Below, in pieces: positions 25,810-34,086 of a DNA stretch of 41,548 bases. The notes beneath the pieces were generated by a model. The model was not told where the DNA came from, made no database searches, and was given only the letters and a program-made list of their open reading frames with translations. A program made the position numbers and the translations under genes. The stretch covers positions 1 to 41,548 of the forward strand of contig PMOE01000074.1 in assembly GCA_003161575.1 (NCBI GenBank), in the 5' to 3' direction. Position 1 is the stretch's first letter; the number at the start of each line of letters is the position of its first letter. This DNA comes from Acidimicrobiaceae bacterium (GTDB lineage Bacteria > Actinomycetota > Acidimicrobiia > Acidimicrobiales > RAAP-2).

Positions 25810-26994
25810 TCAGCCTTTCGGAAGGCCGAGGATCCGCTCGGCCACGATGTTGCGTTGGATCTGGGAGGTCCCCGCGGCGATGGTGCGAGAGAAGCTGTTC
25901 ACCCAGGTGTCGACCAGCTCGGCGTTCCCCGGACCACCGGCCGAGCGCGACCATGCGGGACCGTCCAGTTCGTCCCAGCTGAGCCCGCCCCGACCGATCA
26001 GATCCATACCCAACTCGCCAATGCGCTGGCGCAGTTCGGAGAACGCCAGCTTGAACACACTGCCGCCGATGCCCGGCACCCCAGTGCGGGCGGCTTCTGA
26101 GACGTTGCGCCGTGTGAGCGCCCATAACGCATCGAGCTCGGCCCCCAGGTGGCCGATCCGGTCGGCATTGGGGCTGCCGTCTGCATCGTCGACCTCACGT
26201 AGGGAGTGGAGGAGTTCCATCGACTGGAGTAGCTCGCCGACGAAGGCGGTCCCGCGCTCGAAGCTGAGGGTGACCATGGTGACCCGCCACCCGTCGTTCT
26301 CCTGACCCACCCGGTTGGCCACGGGTACGCGTACATCGTGGAAGAAGAGCTCGGCGAACTCGGTGGCGCCGGCGATCGTGCGCAGGGGCCGGATCTCGAT
26401 GCCGGGGGCGTCCATGTCCATGATCAGCCAGCTGATGCCCTTGTGCTTGGTCTCGGCGGGTCCGGTGCGTACCAGAAGTTCGCAGAAATCGGCTACTTCG
26501 GCATGGCTGGTCCAGATCTTCGATCCGTTGACGATGTAGTCGTCACCGTCGCGCACCGCCGATGTCCGCAGTGCGGCCAGATCGCTGCCGGCGTCGGGCT
26601 CGCTGAAGCCCTGGCACCAGACGTCATCGCCCCGAAGGATCGGGGGGAGATACCGGGCCCGCTGTTCGGGTGTCCCCTCGGCCACAATCGTCGGGCCGGC
26701 GTGCAGCAACCCCACGAAGTTCACCCCGACGTAGGGAGCGTGGGCCCGTTCGAGCTCTTCGACGTAGACCAGTTGTTCGACCGGGCTCGAGCCGCGCCCG
26801 CCGCCCTCCTTCGGCCAGTCCACACCGGCATACCCGGCGTCGAACAGCAGCCGTTGGAACCCGGTGTCGTAGGCCCGGCGCCCGGCCCAATCGCCGGTGT
26901 CGGGCTTTTCGGGCAGGGTCGGGAGCGTTTCGGCCAGCCAAGCGCGCAGCTCGGTGCGGAATTGCTCCTCGGCGGCCGTGTAGCGGAGATCCAT
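25810..26994 (-). CDS. acyl-CoA dehydrogenase, large subunit type
   Basis: FAD-dependent acyl-CoA dehydrogenase of 394 residues. WCQGFSEPDAGSDLA and YIVNGSKIWTSHA contact the flavin and substrate; the C-terminus GTSQIQRNIVAERILGLP is typical of the actinobacterial FadE group. In classical enzymes a Glu precedes that GT (the YEGT site); here Ala is present. This fits a heteromeric enzyme whose base comes from elsewhere. The ATG at 26994 lacks a strong ribosome binding site, and the gene lies 41 bases after the amidohydrolase. The pair probably introduces a double bond into a side-chain acyl-CoA. Confidence 0.92.
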   Translation of the reverse strand: MDLRYTAAEEQFRTELRAWLAETLPTLPEKPDTGDWAGRRAYDTGFQRLLFDAGYAGVDWPKEGGGRGSSPVEQLVYVEELERAHAPYVGVNFVGLLHAGPTIVAEGTPEQRARYLPPILRGDDVWCQGFSEPDAGSDLAALRTSAVRDGDDYIVNGSKIWTSHAEVADFCELLVRTGPAETKHKGISWLIMDMDAPGIEIRPLRTIAGATEFAELFFHDVRVPVANRVGQENDGWRVTMVTLSFERGTAFVGELLQSMELLHSLREVDDADGSPNADRIGHLGAELDALWALTRRNVSEAARTGVPGIGGSVFKLAFSELRQRIGELGMDLIGRGGLSWDELDGPAWSRSAGGPGNAELVDTWVNSFSRTIAAGTSQIQRNIVAERILGLPKG

Positions 26995-27035
26995 GTCGTC
27001 GTTGCGCGCCGCGAGCTGCTCGGAGCTCGAAGAGC

Positions 27036-28235
27036 TCAGGCGACCAGATCGAGACCGAAGAGCTTAATGGCGTTGCCCCGAACGATCTTGCGCTTCTGTT
27101 CGTCGGTCAAGTTGGCCATCTGCTCCTCGGCGATCTTGGCCGTGTTCGGCCATGTCGAGTCCGAGTGTGGGTAGTCCGACTCGTACGTGATGTTGTCCTC
27201 ACCGATCTCATCGACCGAACGGATCCCGTGGGCATCGTCGAAGAAGCAGCCCCAGATGTGGTCCTTGAAGTAGGTCGATGGCGGCTCAGGGACTATGTCG
27301 GCCACCCCGCCCCAGCCGCGGTTGTCCTCCCAGACCCGGTCGGCCCGCTCGAGGATGTAGGGGATCCAACCGATCTGGCCCTCCGAGTACGCCACCTTCA
27401 AGCCGGCAAAGCGGACGAAGACGCCCGAGAAGAGGAAGTCGACCATGGAGAACGTGGCGTTGGTGTGCGTCAAGGTCGAACCGACTGCTGGCGGTGCGTC
27501 CGGTGAGGTCGAGGGCATCTTGGAGGACGATCCGATGTGCATGTTGATGATGGTCTCGGTCTCCTCGCAGGCGGCGAAGAACGGGTCCCAGTAGCCGTCG
27601 GGGTCGTGCACGCTCGGGAGTCCGAGGAAGGGCGGGATCTCGCTGAAGCACACCGCCCGCACACCTCGGTCCGCGTTGCGGTGCACCTCGGCGGCGGCGA
27701 GGGCGGCGTCCCACAGGGGGATGAGGGTCAGGGGAATGAGGCGTCCACCTGACTGGCCGCACCACTCCTCGACCATCCAGTCGTTGTAGGCCTTCACGCA
27801 GAGCAGGCCGAGTTCTTTGTCCTTCGCCTCGGTGAAGGTCTGACCACAAAAACGGGGGAAGGTCGGGAAACACAGGGCCGCCTCGATGTGATTGAGGTCC
27901 ATGTCCTCGAGGCGCTCTTTGACCGAGAAGGACCCTGGTCGCATGTCCTCGTAGGTGATCCCTTTCATGGTGACCTCGTCTCGGGGTACGCCCACCGCCG
28001 AGTCCACCCGGAGGAGCGGGCGCTTCAGGTCCTCGTAGTACCACCAGTCGGTCGGGTTGCCTTCGCTCCCGGGCTTGACCGTGAGCTTGCCGCCGAGAAA
28101 TGTGATCTCGCCCATCGGCGCCCTGACGATGCGGGGGCCCACCTCGGCATATTTCGCGGGCAGGCGCTCCTGCCACACGGTGGCGGGTTCGACGACATGA
28201 TCGTCCACGGAGATGATCAAGGGCAGCTCAGCCAT
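27036..28235 (-). CDS. amidohydrolase family protein (amidohydrolase-2, ACMSD-like)
   Basis: Metal-dependent hydrolase or decarboxylase of 399 residues. The N-terminal ISVDDHVVEP is the family's metal motif, HIGSSSK in the middle supplies a further His, and YESDYPHSDSTWP near the C-terminus carries the last Asp/His. This sub-group is very common in actinobacterial steroid and aromatic gene clusters, where it acts as a decarboxylase or C-C hydrolase. It is the first gene of an operon leading to the acyl-CoA dehydrogenase pair and an LLM enzyme. A perfect 21-bp palindrome lies 20-40 bases before the start, well placed for repression. Confidence 0.9.
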   Translation of the reverse strand: MAELPLIISVDDHVVEPATVWQERLPAKYAEVGPRIVRAPMGEITFLGGKLTVKPGSEGNPTDWWYYEDLKRPLLRVDSAVGVPRDEVTMKGITYEDMRPGSFSVKERLEDMDLNHIEAALCFPTFPRFCGQTFTEAKDKELGLLCVKAYNDWMVEEWCGQSGGRLIPLTLIPLWDAALAAAEVHRNADRGVRAVCFSEIPPFLGLPSVHDPDGYWDPFFAACEETETIINMHIGSSSKMPSTSPDAPPAVGSTLTHTNATFSMVDFLFSGVFVRFAGLKVAYSEGQIGWIPYILERADRVWEDNRGWGGVADIVPEPPSTYFKDHIWGCFFDDAHGIRSVDEIGEDNITYESDYPHSDSTWPNTAKIAEEQMANLTDEQKRKIVRGNAIKLFGLDLVA

Positions 28236-28254
28236 GGGATCGAGCGTAGCGCGC

Positions 28255-28275
28255 CATCTGACGCGCCGTCAGATG
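28255..28275. promoter_or_regulatory. perfect operator-like palindrome upstream of amidohydrolase operon
   Basis: CATCTGACG-CGC-CGTCAGATG has two perfect 9-bp arms around a 3-base spacer, 20-40 bases upstream of the amidohydrolase ATG. Its core is shared with 19438-19452 and in part with 37292-37310. A TetR-type operator is the likeliest identity. Confidence 0.7.
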
Positions 28276-28302
28276 TGCACGGCCCGCTTGTCCCGGCCGC
28301 CG

Positions 28303-29121
28303 TCAGTGCATGGCCACCCCGCCGTTGGGGCTGATGAGCTGGCCGGTGAGGAAGCTGGACGCGTCCGAGGCCAGGTACAACACGCAGTAGGCGACGTCGG
28401 CGGGCTCGCCGACACGTCGAAGCGGGGCGAACTTGGCCATTGGCGCGAGGACCAGCTCCTTCATTTCCTCGTCGACCGAACCGTCGGGCCGGACGTAGTA
28501 CCGGCTGGTCATGTTGGTCGGCACGAATCCCGGCGCCACCGCGTTGACCCGCACCGCGTTGCGTCCGATCTCGGTGGCCAAGGTCCGGGTGAGTTGGACC
28601 ACCGCCGACTTTGTCATGGCGTAGGCACCGATGTTGGGGTTTGGCGCGAGCACGGCGGCCGAGGCCATGTTGACGATGCTGCCCGAACCTTGGGAGACCA
28701 TGACCCGGCCGGCGGCCTGGCAGCCGAAGAGCACCCCCTTCAAGTTGACCGACATGATGTGGTCCAGGTCCGCTTCGCTCAGCTCGAGAATCGTGGACTC
28801 CGACATCGTTCCCGCGATGTTGCACATGATGTCGAGGCGCCCGTGCGCCTCGGTTGCTTCGGCCACCAGGAATTCGAGGTCGGCCAGCTTCGCCACGTCA
28901 AGACTGCGACCGACCGCCGCGCCGCCCGCCGCGGTGATCGCCGCTGCCGATGCCTCTGCGGCCTCCCCCCGCACGTCCGCGCAGTACACGGTGGCTCCCG
29001 AACCGGCCAACACCTCGGCGCTGGCCCGACCGAGGCCGCTGCCCGCTCCGGTGACGATGGCCACCCTGCCACCGAGGTCGAAGGTGTCCCGGACGCTCTG
29101 CGCGGTCTCCATGGCCGACAT
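28303..29121 (-). CDS. SDR family oxidoreductase
   Basis: Classical short-chain dehydrogenase of 272 residues. TGAGSGLG (24-31) binds NAD(H), Asp49 at the end of the second strand favours NAD over NADP, Asn125 and Ser154 are in place, and Tyr167 and Lys171 form the YAMTK catalytic motif. The C-terminus FLTGQLISPNGGVAMH is standard. The ATG at 29121 has TTGGAGAG close upstream. Probably a 3-hydroxyacyl or steroid alcohol dehydrogenase by context, but substrate cannot be read from sequence. It precedes the amidohydrolase operon, but the operator palindrome lies between them. Confidence 0.93.
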   Translation of the reverse strand: MSAMETAQSVRDTFDLGGRVAIVTGAGSGLGRASAEVLAGSGATVYCADVRGEAAEASAAAITAAGGAAVGRSLDVAKLADLEFLVAEATEAHGRLDIMCNIAGTMSESTILELSEADLDHIMSVNLKGVLFGCQAAGRVMVSQGSGSIVNMASAAVLAPNPNIGAYAMTKSAVVQLTRTLATEIGRNAVRVNAVAPGFVPTNMTSRYYVRPDGSVDEEMKELVLAPMAKFAPLRRVGEPADVAYCVLYLASDASSFLTGQLISPNGGVAMH

Positions 29122-29258
29122 CTCTCCAATCGCCCTCAGGGTGCTGGTCGTGGGTTCGGGGTCTTCGCCGGGGCGCCCGCTGCGAGTGTGCCACGGTGGG
29201 CGGGATGCCGCGCCCGGGACTCGGGAATCCCCCGGAGCCTCAGATGCCCGGGGCCCTC

Positions 29259-29312
29259 GGACGCGTGGGGGATTCAGACAACGGGGGGATTCGGACGTGT
29301 GGGGGATTCAGA
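29259..29312. repeat. 20-bp direct repeats with inverted copy nearby
   Basis: GGACGCGTGGGGGATTCAGA (29259-29278) recurs at 29293-29312 with one change, and a shorter GGGGGATTC copy lies between. The inverse GAATCCCCC occurs at 29225-29233 and could pair with either copy. The second repeat covers the stop codon of the SGNH hydrolase gene. Confidence 0.7.
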
Positions 29313-30309
29313 GGAAGGACGCGAAGAGGCGCTCGGTCATGACCTCGGCGATCCTTCGGTGACCTTGGTCGTTCGGATGGATACCGTCGGCGGCCAGCAA
29401 CTCGGTACCGATCAACGCTGTTCCCCGGATCAAGACGAGCGATTTGTCGGCTCTAGCGAGTTCGGTCACCACCGCCTCTTGGGCGGCTCGGAGGTCGCCC
29501 AGGGTCGCCCCGAGCCGGTTGCTCGTGTTCTCGGCGCCGGGGCGCAACAGCGGGCTCACGACCAGGACCGGGCAGTCGGGGTGACCGACGCGCACGACCT
29601 CGAGGAAGGACCGGGTGATTTCGGCGAGCATGGCCGCAGAACAAGGGGTCCGGTTCCAGCAACTGGTTCCGAAGGCCACGGTGATGACGTCGGCCTGCAA
29701 TTCAGCGAGCTGCACCGCCGAGGCGATCTCGCCCCGGCCGCCACCGGCGTAGCCCATGTTGACGACATTGACGCCCACCTGGCGACCGGTGATGGCGGCC
29801 CACGAGTGTGCCGGTCCGGAGGCCACCCAGCCTTCGGTCACCGAGTCGCCATAGGCCAACCACCGAAGTTGGGTCGGCCCGGGCTCGATGATGCCACCCA
29901 CCGCGGTGACCGAAACGATGGTCGGCCGCATGCCCTCGGGTAAGTGGATCGTTGCCGGCTGCTCGGGGGAGGCGTATCCGAAAGGCAGCCGGACCACCCC
30001 TTCGCCGAGCACAGCTGGCTCCTCGGCAATCGTGGACTCACCGCGCAGCAAGGCGAAGGTGCACCCCGCCCCGGACCCCCGTTGCCCCAGATCCTCGGTC
30101 TCGGTGCGGTACGCGATCTCGATCACGTCGGCGTCGCCGACCAACTCGAGGCGCACGCCGACGGGGATCGTTGCCGCCTCCCAGGTGTCGACGGGTAAGC
30201 GTGGGTCGGTCGGGTCGGCCCGGGGGTACGCGACATCGCCGGACGCCTGCCATGTCACCCCACGCAAGAACGGCTCGGGTTGTTCGGGTCGCGTGCTCAC
30301 CGGACACAT
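29308..30309 (-). CDS. SGNH/GDSL hydrolase with N-terminal beta domain
   Basis: Esterase or lipase-type hydrolase of about 333 residues. An N-terminal beta-sandwich of about 130 residues leads into the catalytic domain. Block I is YGDSVTEGW (nucleophile Ser), block II lies in MGYAGGGRGE, block III is GTSCWNRT, and block V is DGIHPND (catalytic Asp and His). The layout resembles carbohydrate esterases of the CE2/SGNH group. No signal peptide is evident. The open frame reaches 30381; the ATG at 30309 is my choice, with a GTG at 30300 also possible. Not obviously linked to its neighbours. Confidence 0.85.
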   Translation of the reverse strand: MCPVSTRPEQPEPFLRGVTWQASGDVAYPRADPTDPRLPVDTWEAATIPVGVRLELVGDADVIEIAYRTETEDLGQRGSGAGCTFALLRGESTIAEEPAVLGEGVVRLPFGYASPEQPATIHLPEGMRPTIVSVTAVGGIIEPGPTQLRWLAYGDSVTEGWVASGPAHSWAAITGRQVGVNVVNMGYAGGGRGEIASAVQLAELQADVITVAFGTSCWNRTPCSAAMLAEITRSFLEVVRVGHPDCPVLVVSPLLRPGAENTSNRLGATLGDLRAAQEAVVTELARADKSLVLIRGTALIGTELLAADGIHPNDQGHRRIAEVMTERLFASFL

Positions 30310-30465
30310 CTCGGGGCGAACCCGACCTCTCCAAGCCCGAGGATCATCGGTCGTTGCATGCCGTGGAGGTTCGGGTCGCACAGGACCGGGCCGTCGTGAT
30401 CAAGCCACCATGCCACAGGGCCCGCGACGCCGCGCCGGACGTGCGATCCGCGCTCGAGCTGGGCC

Positions 30466-30972
30466 TCAGCCCACCAGGTCGCAGTTTTCGTGCGCCAGGA
30501 GTCGGCGTTTCATATCCAGCCCACCGCCGTATCCGCCGATGCCGCCCCGGGTGGCGACCACCCGGTGGCATGGCAGGACGATGGGCAGTGGGTTGGCCCC
30601 GTTGGCCTGACCGACCGCCCGGAAGGCTGTCGGCCGGCCCACCCACGCGGCCAGCTCCGCGTAGCTGATCGTCTTTCCGTAGGGGATGTCGGCTAAGGCG
30701 AACCAGACGCTCTGCTGGAAGGGGGTGCCTCGGGCCACGAGGGCCAGATCGAATTCGGTGCGCTCTCCCGCGAAGTACTCCTCGAGTTGGGTGGCCGCTC
30801 GGATCACCGCGGGCTCGCCTTCGTCGCCGGTAGTCCCCGGCGTCGGGGCCGGATCACCGGGCAAGTAGATGTGGGTGAGCCCGGTCGCATCCCCTTCGAG
30901 CACCAAGGGTCCTACCGGGGTCTCGAGCACCAACTGGGTTGCCACGGTCCGATTCTTCGAGTCGGTCTTCAT
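30466..30972 (-). CDS. ogt: methylated-DNA--protein-cysteine methyltransferase
   Basis: Suicide repair protein of 168 residues that removes methyl groups from O6-methylguanine. The acceptor is Cys135 in PIVLPCHRVV; the helix-turn-helix segment IPYGKTISYAELA and the Arg finger lie ahead of it. The ATG at 30972 overlaps the stop of the Ada-AlkA gene as ATGA, so the two are translationally coupled. The product lacks the N-terminal Ada domain, which is in the upstream gene. Damage induction by the upstream regulator-like protein is likely. Confidence 0.95.
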   Translation of the reverse strand: MKTDSKNRTVATQLVLETPVGPLVLEGDATGLTHIYLPGDPAPTPGTTGDEGEPAVIRAATQLEEYFAGERTEFDLALVARGTPFQQSVWFALADIPYGKTISYAELAAWVGRPTAFRAVGQANGANPLPIVLPCHRVVATRGGIGGYGGGLDMKRRLLAHENCDLVG

Positions 30973-32438
30973 GCTGCGTTCTCCATTTTCCGGTGGGTGT
31001 TCCACAAGTGGGCGACGGCATAGGCCCGCCAGGGCCGCCACCGTTCGGCCAGCGCGGTGATGCTGGCCGCGTCATCGGGCCGGCCGAGCCGGCCGAGCGC
31101 CCGGCGAATGCCGAGGTCGGTCGGCATGAACGCGTCAGGGTCGCCGAGCGCCCGCATCGCGATGTAATCGGCGGTCCACGGTCCGATCCCACGAAGGGCG
31201 ACGAGGCCGGCGCGCAACTCGACCGGGTCGGCCCCGGCGTCGATCACGAGGGCACCCTCGCCAAGGGCTCGGGCCAGTCGAACAACAGCATCGCGTCGGG
31301 CGTTCGGCATGGAAAAGACGGTTGGGTCGGAGTCGACGAGGGCGGCAGGGGTGGGGAAGGTCCGGGTCACCCCGGGCACCGGATTGGCCAGGACACCACC
31401 GATGGCGGCCACCAGGCCGGCGGCCACGGTGCGCGCGCCGGCCACCGAGACCTGTTGACCAATGATGGCCCGTACGGCGAGCTCGGGTCCGTCGACGGCG
31501 CCGGCGACGCGTTGGCCCGGGGTCGCTCGGACCAAAGGGGCGAGCAGTGGGTCGTGCGCCAGTACCTCGTCAATGGCGACGGGGTCGGCGTCGAGGTCGA
31601 GCAGCCGACGGCAACGGCTGACCGCGGTGGTGAGGTCCCGCAGGTCGTCGAGGCGCAGGGCGGCCTGCACGAAACTCTGGTCGATGGTGAGGGCCACCAC
31701 CCCGTCGCCGTGGTTCAGCCGGAGGCTGCGACGGTAGACGCCCTCGGCGAACGACTCGATGCCGGGGACGGCCCGTTGGCCGAGAAAGGCCAAGAGCGCA
31801 TCGCCGGCGAACGGCTCACGACGGGCCAAACGCAGGCTCAGCGTGCCCGACCCCCCCGAGACCGGCGGTCCGGCCCTCCCCGCCCGTCGTCGCAGCGCGC
31901 TCGGGGTGACGGCGAAGACGGCCTGGACGGTTTCGTTGAACTGGCGGACGCTGGCGAACCCGGCGGCGAACGCGACGTCGGCCAGTCGGAGGTCGGTCGT
32001 CTCGATGAGCAGTCGGGCCGTCTGGGCTCGCTGGGCCCGGGCCAGAGCCAGAGGTCCGGTGCCCACTTCGGCCACCAGGAGCCGTTGCAGCTGGCGCTGG
32101 CTGTAGCCAAGACGCGAGGCCAGGCCGGCCACACCGTCGCGGTCGACGACGCCGTCGGCGATCAGGTGCACGGCCCGGGCCGCCGCGTCGGCCCGGCCGT
32201 TCCACGCCGGTGATCCGGGGCTGGCGTCGGGGCGGCAGCGCATGCAGGCCCGGAAGCCCGCGTGCTGAGCTGCCGCTGCAGTCGGCGAAAAACGGACGTT
32301 GGCCTGGCGGGGGGTCATCGCCGGACAGCTCGGCCGGCAGTAGATTCCCGTCGAGGTGACGCAGGTGAAAAACCAGCCGTCGAAGCGGGCGTCTTTGGAC
32401 TGCACCGCTCGATAGCACCGTTCGAAGTCCTCGACCAT
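30969..32438 (-). CDS. Ada regulatory domain fused to AlkA DNA-3-methyladenine glycosylase
   Basis: Bifunctional alkylation-damage protein of 489 residues. Residues 1-70 are the Ada zinc domain with Cys34, Cys38, Cys65 and Cys68 (GIYCRPSC, ACMRC), which accepts methyl groups from phosphotriesters and becomes an activator. Residues 85-185 are an AraC-type DNA-binding domain. Residues 200-489 are AlkA: an N-domain, then the HhH-GPD fold with the hairpin LRGIGPWTADYIAMRAL and the catalytic Asp441 in FMPTDLGIR. Thus one protein senses methylation, regulates and excises bases, while O6-methyltransferase activity is in the coupled ogt. The same AdaA-AlkA arrangement is known in mycobacteria. The ATG at 32438 starts the Ada domain; the open frame to 33041 is antisense shadow. 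Confidence 0.94.
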   Translation of the reverse strand: MVEDFERCYRAVQSKDARFDGWFFTCVTSTGIYCRPSCPAMTPRQANVRFSPTAAAAQHAGFRACMRCRPDASPGSPAWNGRADAAARAVHLIADGVVDRDGVAGLASRLGYSQRQLQRLLVAEVGTGPLALARAQRAQTARLLIETTDLRLADVAFAAGFASVRQFNETVQAVFAVTPSALRRRAGRAGPPVSGGSGTLSLRLARREPFAGDALLAFLGQRAVPGIESFAEGVYRRSLRLNHGDGVVALTIDQSFVQAALRLDDLRDLTTAVSRCRRLLDLDADPVAIDEVLAHDPLLAPLVRATPGQRVAGAVDGPELAVRAIIGQQVSVAGARTVAAGLVAAIGGVLANPVPGVTRTFPTPAALVDSDPTVFSMPNARRDAVVRLARALGEGALVIDAGADPVELRAGLVALRGIGPWTADYIAMRALGDPDAFMPTDLGIRRALGRLGRPDDAASITALAERWRPWRAYAVAHLWNTHRKMENAA

Positions 32439-32552
32439 GCCGAGATGGTGACACCGCGAGTGGCGACTGTCTAGCGGAAATCGGACATGACCGTCGGGCG
32501 GCTCTGGTGGCGTGGCTGCTACGTTCGCTCGGGGTTGTCCGAGGAGGTGGTC

Positions 32553-33968
32553 GTGGCCGACATCGTGGTGACCGGGGCCGGGCTCATCGGGCTCTCGACG
32601 GCGATGTTGCTGGCCAACGACGGGCACCGAGTGACCGTTGTCGAACGGGACCCGGCGCCGCCACCGCCCCCGGACAAGGCATGGGACAACTGGGAGCGCC
32701 GGGGGGTCAACCAGTTCCGCCAACCCCATTACCTCGTGCCGCGTTTTCGGGCCATTGTGGAGGCCGAGTTGCCCCTCGTCGCCCGGGCCCTCGAGGAGGC
32801 GGGCGCCCGTCGGTTCGATCTGCTCGCCGCGATCCCCGAGAGCATCAGCGGGGGTCACCGCGCCGGTGACGACGCATTGGTGGCCCTGACCGCTCGTCGA
32901 CCGGTGGCCGAGGCGGCGGTGGCGGCGGTCGCCGACGCGACGGCCGGGGTGACGGTGCGCCGTGGTTCGTCCGTGGTTGCCCTCCGCACTGGCCCGTCGA
33001 CGGTACCCGGTGTGCCCCACGCCGTCGGAGTGGTCACACAACAGGGCGAGGAGATCCCCGCCGACCTGGTGGTCGAGGCCACCGGACGCCGCTCGCCGTT
33101 GCCCTCATGGATCGACGGGGCCGGCGGCGTCCCGCCGCACTCGATCGAGGACGACTCGGGATTCGCCTACTACGGCCGCCACTTCCGGTCAGCCGACGGG
33201 GAGTTGCCACCGCTCCTCGGTGGGTTGCTTGTCCACTACGGCAGCGTCGGCGCGCTCACACTTCCCGGCGACAACGGGACCTGGTCGGTGGTGTTGGTGG
33301 TCCGGGCAAAGGACGCCCCGATGCGCGGCCTCAAAGAAACCGCCCGTTGGACGGCGGCGGTGCGGGCCCTGCCCATCACCGCCCATTGGGTCGACGGGGA
33401 GCCGCTGGGCGACGAAGTGGCCACCATGACGAGCATCGAGGACCGCATCCGCCGTTTCGTGGTCGAGGGCACCCCGGTGGTCACCGGGGTGGCGCCGGTC
33501 GGCGACTCGTGGGCCTGTACCAATCCCTCGCTCGGCCGGGGTGCCTCCATCGGGCTGATCCATGCGCTCGCACTGCGAGAAGTGCTGCGGACCGCCTCGC
33601 TCGACGAGCCCCTCGACTTCGCCCTGGCCTGGGATGCCGCGACGCAGTCAAGCGTCGTGCCCTGGTACGAGGCGACCAACCAGTTCGACCGACACCGGCT
33701 GGCCGAGGTCGCGGCCGAGATCCAAGGCGAACCCTACGAACCCGACGATCCGGGATGGGAGTTCTCCCAGGCCATCAACGCCGCGGTCACCCGCGATCCC
33801 GATGTTTTGCGGGCCTTTCTCAAGATTGCCGGAGTCATCAACACGCCCCAAGAGGTCCTCGCCGATGGCGTGCTGGCGGACAAGGTGCTTTCGCTCGGGG
33901 GCGGTTGGCGCGATGAGCCGCGCCTTGGCCCGACCCGGACTGAGCTCTTGGAGACCATCGCCGGTTGA
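32553..33968 (+). CDS. FAD-dependent monooxygenase/oxidoreductase
   Basis: Flavoprotein of 471 residues. The N-terminal Rossmann fold reads ADIVVTGAGLIGLSTAMLL (GxGxxG, residues 8-13), ending in the acidic VVERD that binds FAD ribose. The middle DLVVEATGRRSPLP and the later GDSWACTNPSLGRGASIGL motif are those of the PHBH/UbiH-type class A group, where the latter binds the FAD ribityl and pyrophosphate. The GTG at 32553 has GAGGAGG upstream. It is divergent from the alkylation-repair operon and 118 bases before the epoxide-hydrolase-like gene on the same strand, a possible oxygenation-hydrolysis pair. Substrate unknown. Confidence 0.9.
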   Translation: MADIVVTGAGLIGLSTAMLLANDGHRVTVVERDPAPPPPPDKAWDNWERRGVNQFRQPHYLVPRFRAIVEAELPLVARALEEAGARRFDLLAAIPESISGGHRAGDDALVALTARRPVAEAAVAAVADATAGVTVRRGSSVVALRTGPSTVPGVPHAVGVVTQQGEEIPADLVVEATGRRSPLPSWIDGAGGVPPHSIEDDSGFAYYGRHFRSADGELPPLLGGLLVHYGSVGALTLPGDNGTWSVVLVVRAKDAPMRGLKETARWTAAVRALPITAHWVDGEPLGDEVATMTSIEDRIRRFVVEGTPVVTGVAPVGDSWACTNPSLGRGASIGLIHALALREVLRTASLDEPLDFALAWDAATQSSVVPWYEATNQFDRHRLAEVAAEIQGEPYEPDDPGWEFSQAINAAVTRDPDVLRAFLKIAGVINTPQEVLADGVLADKVLSLGGGWRDEPRLGPTRTELLETIAG

Positions 33969-34086
33969 CCGGCGCTGCGGCGGCACAGACCGACCCGAGA
34001 CCCGCGCAACAACACGAGACGCGCCACCGATATGCGATGTGCCAGAGGCCGGGAACACGAGAGAATCGACAGAAAGGGAGGGCATC

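Noticed and set aside
28213-29943. Plus-strand open frame of 576 codons
   Set aside because: Antisense to the SDR and SGNH hydrolase genes, both of which have intact catalytic motifs.
30939-32213. Plus-strand open frame of 424 codons
   Set aside because: Antisense to the Ada-AlkA gene; no domain or start signal.
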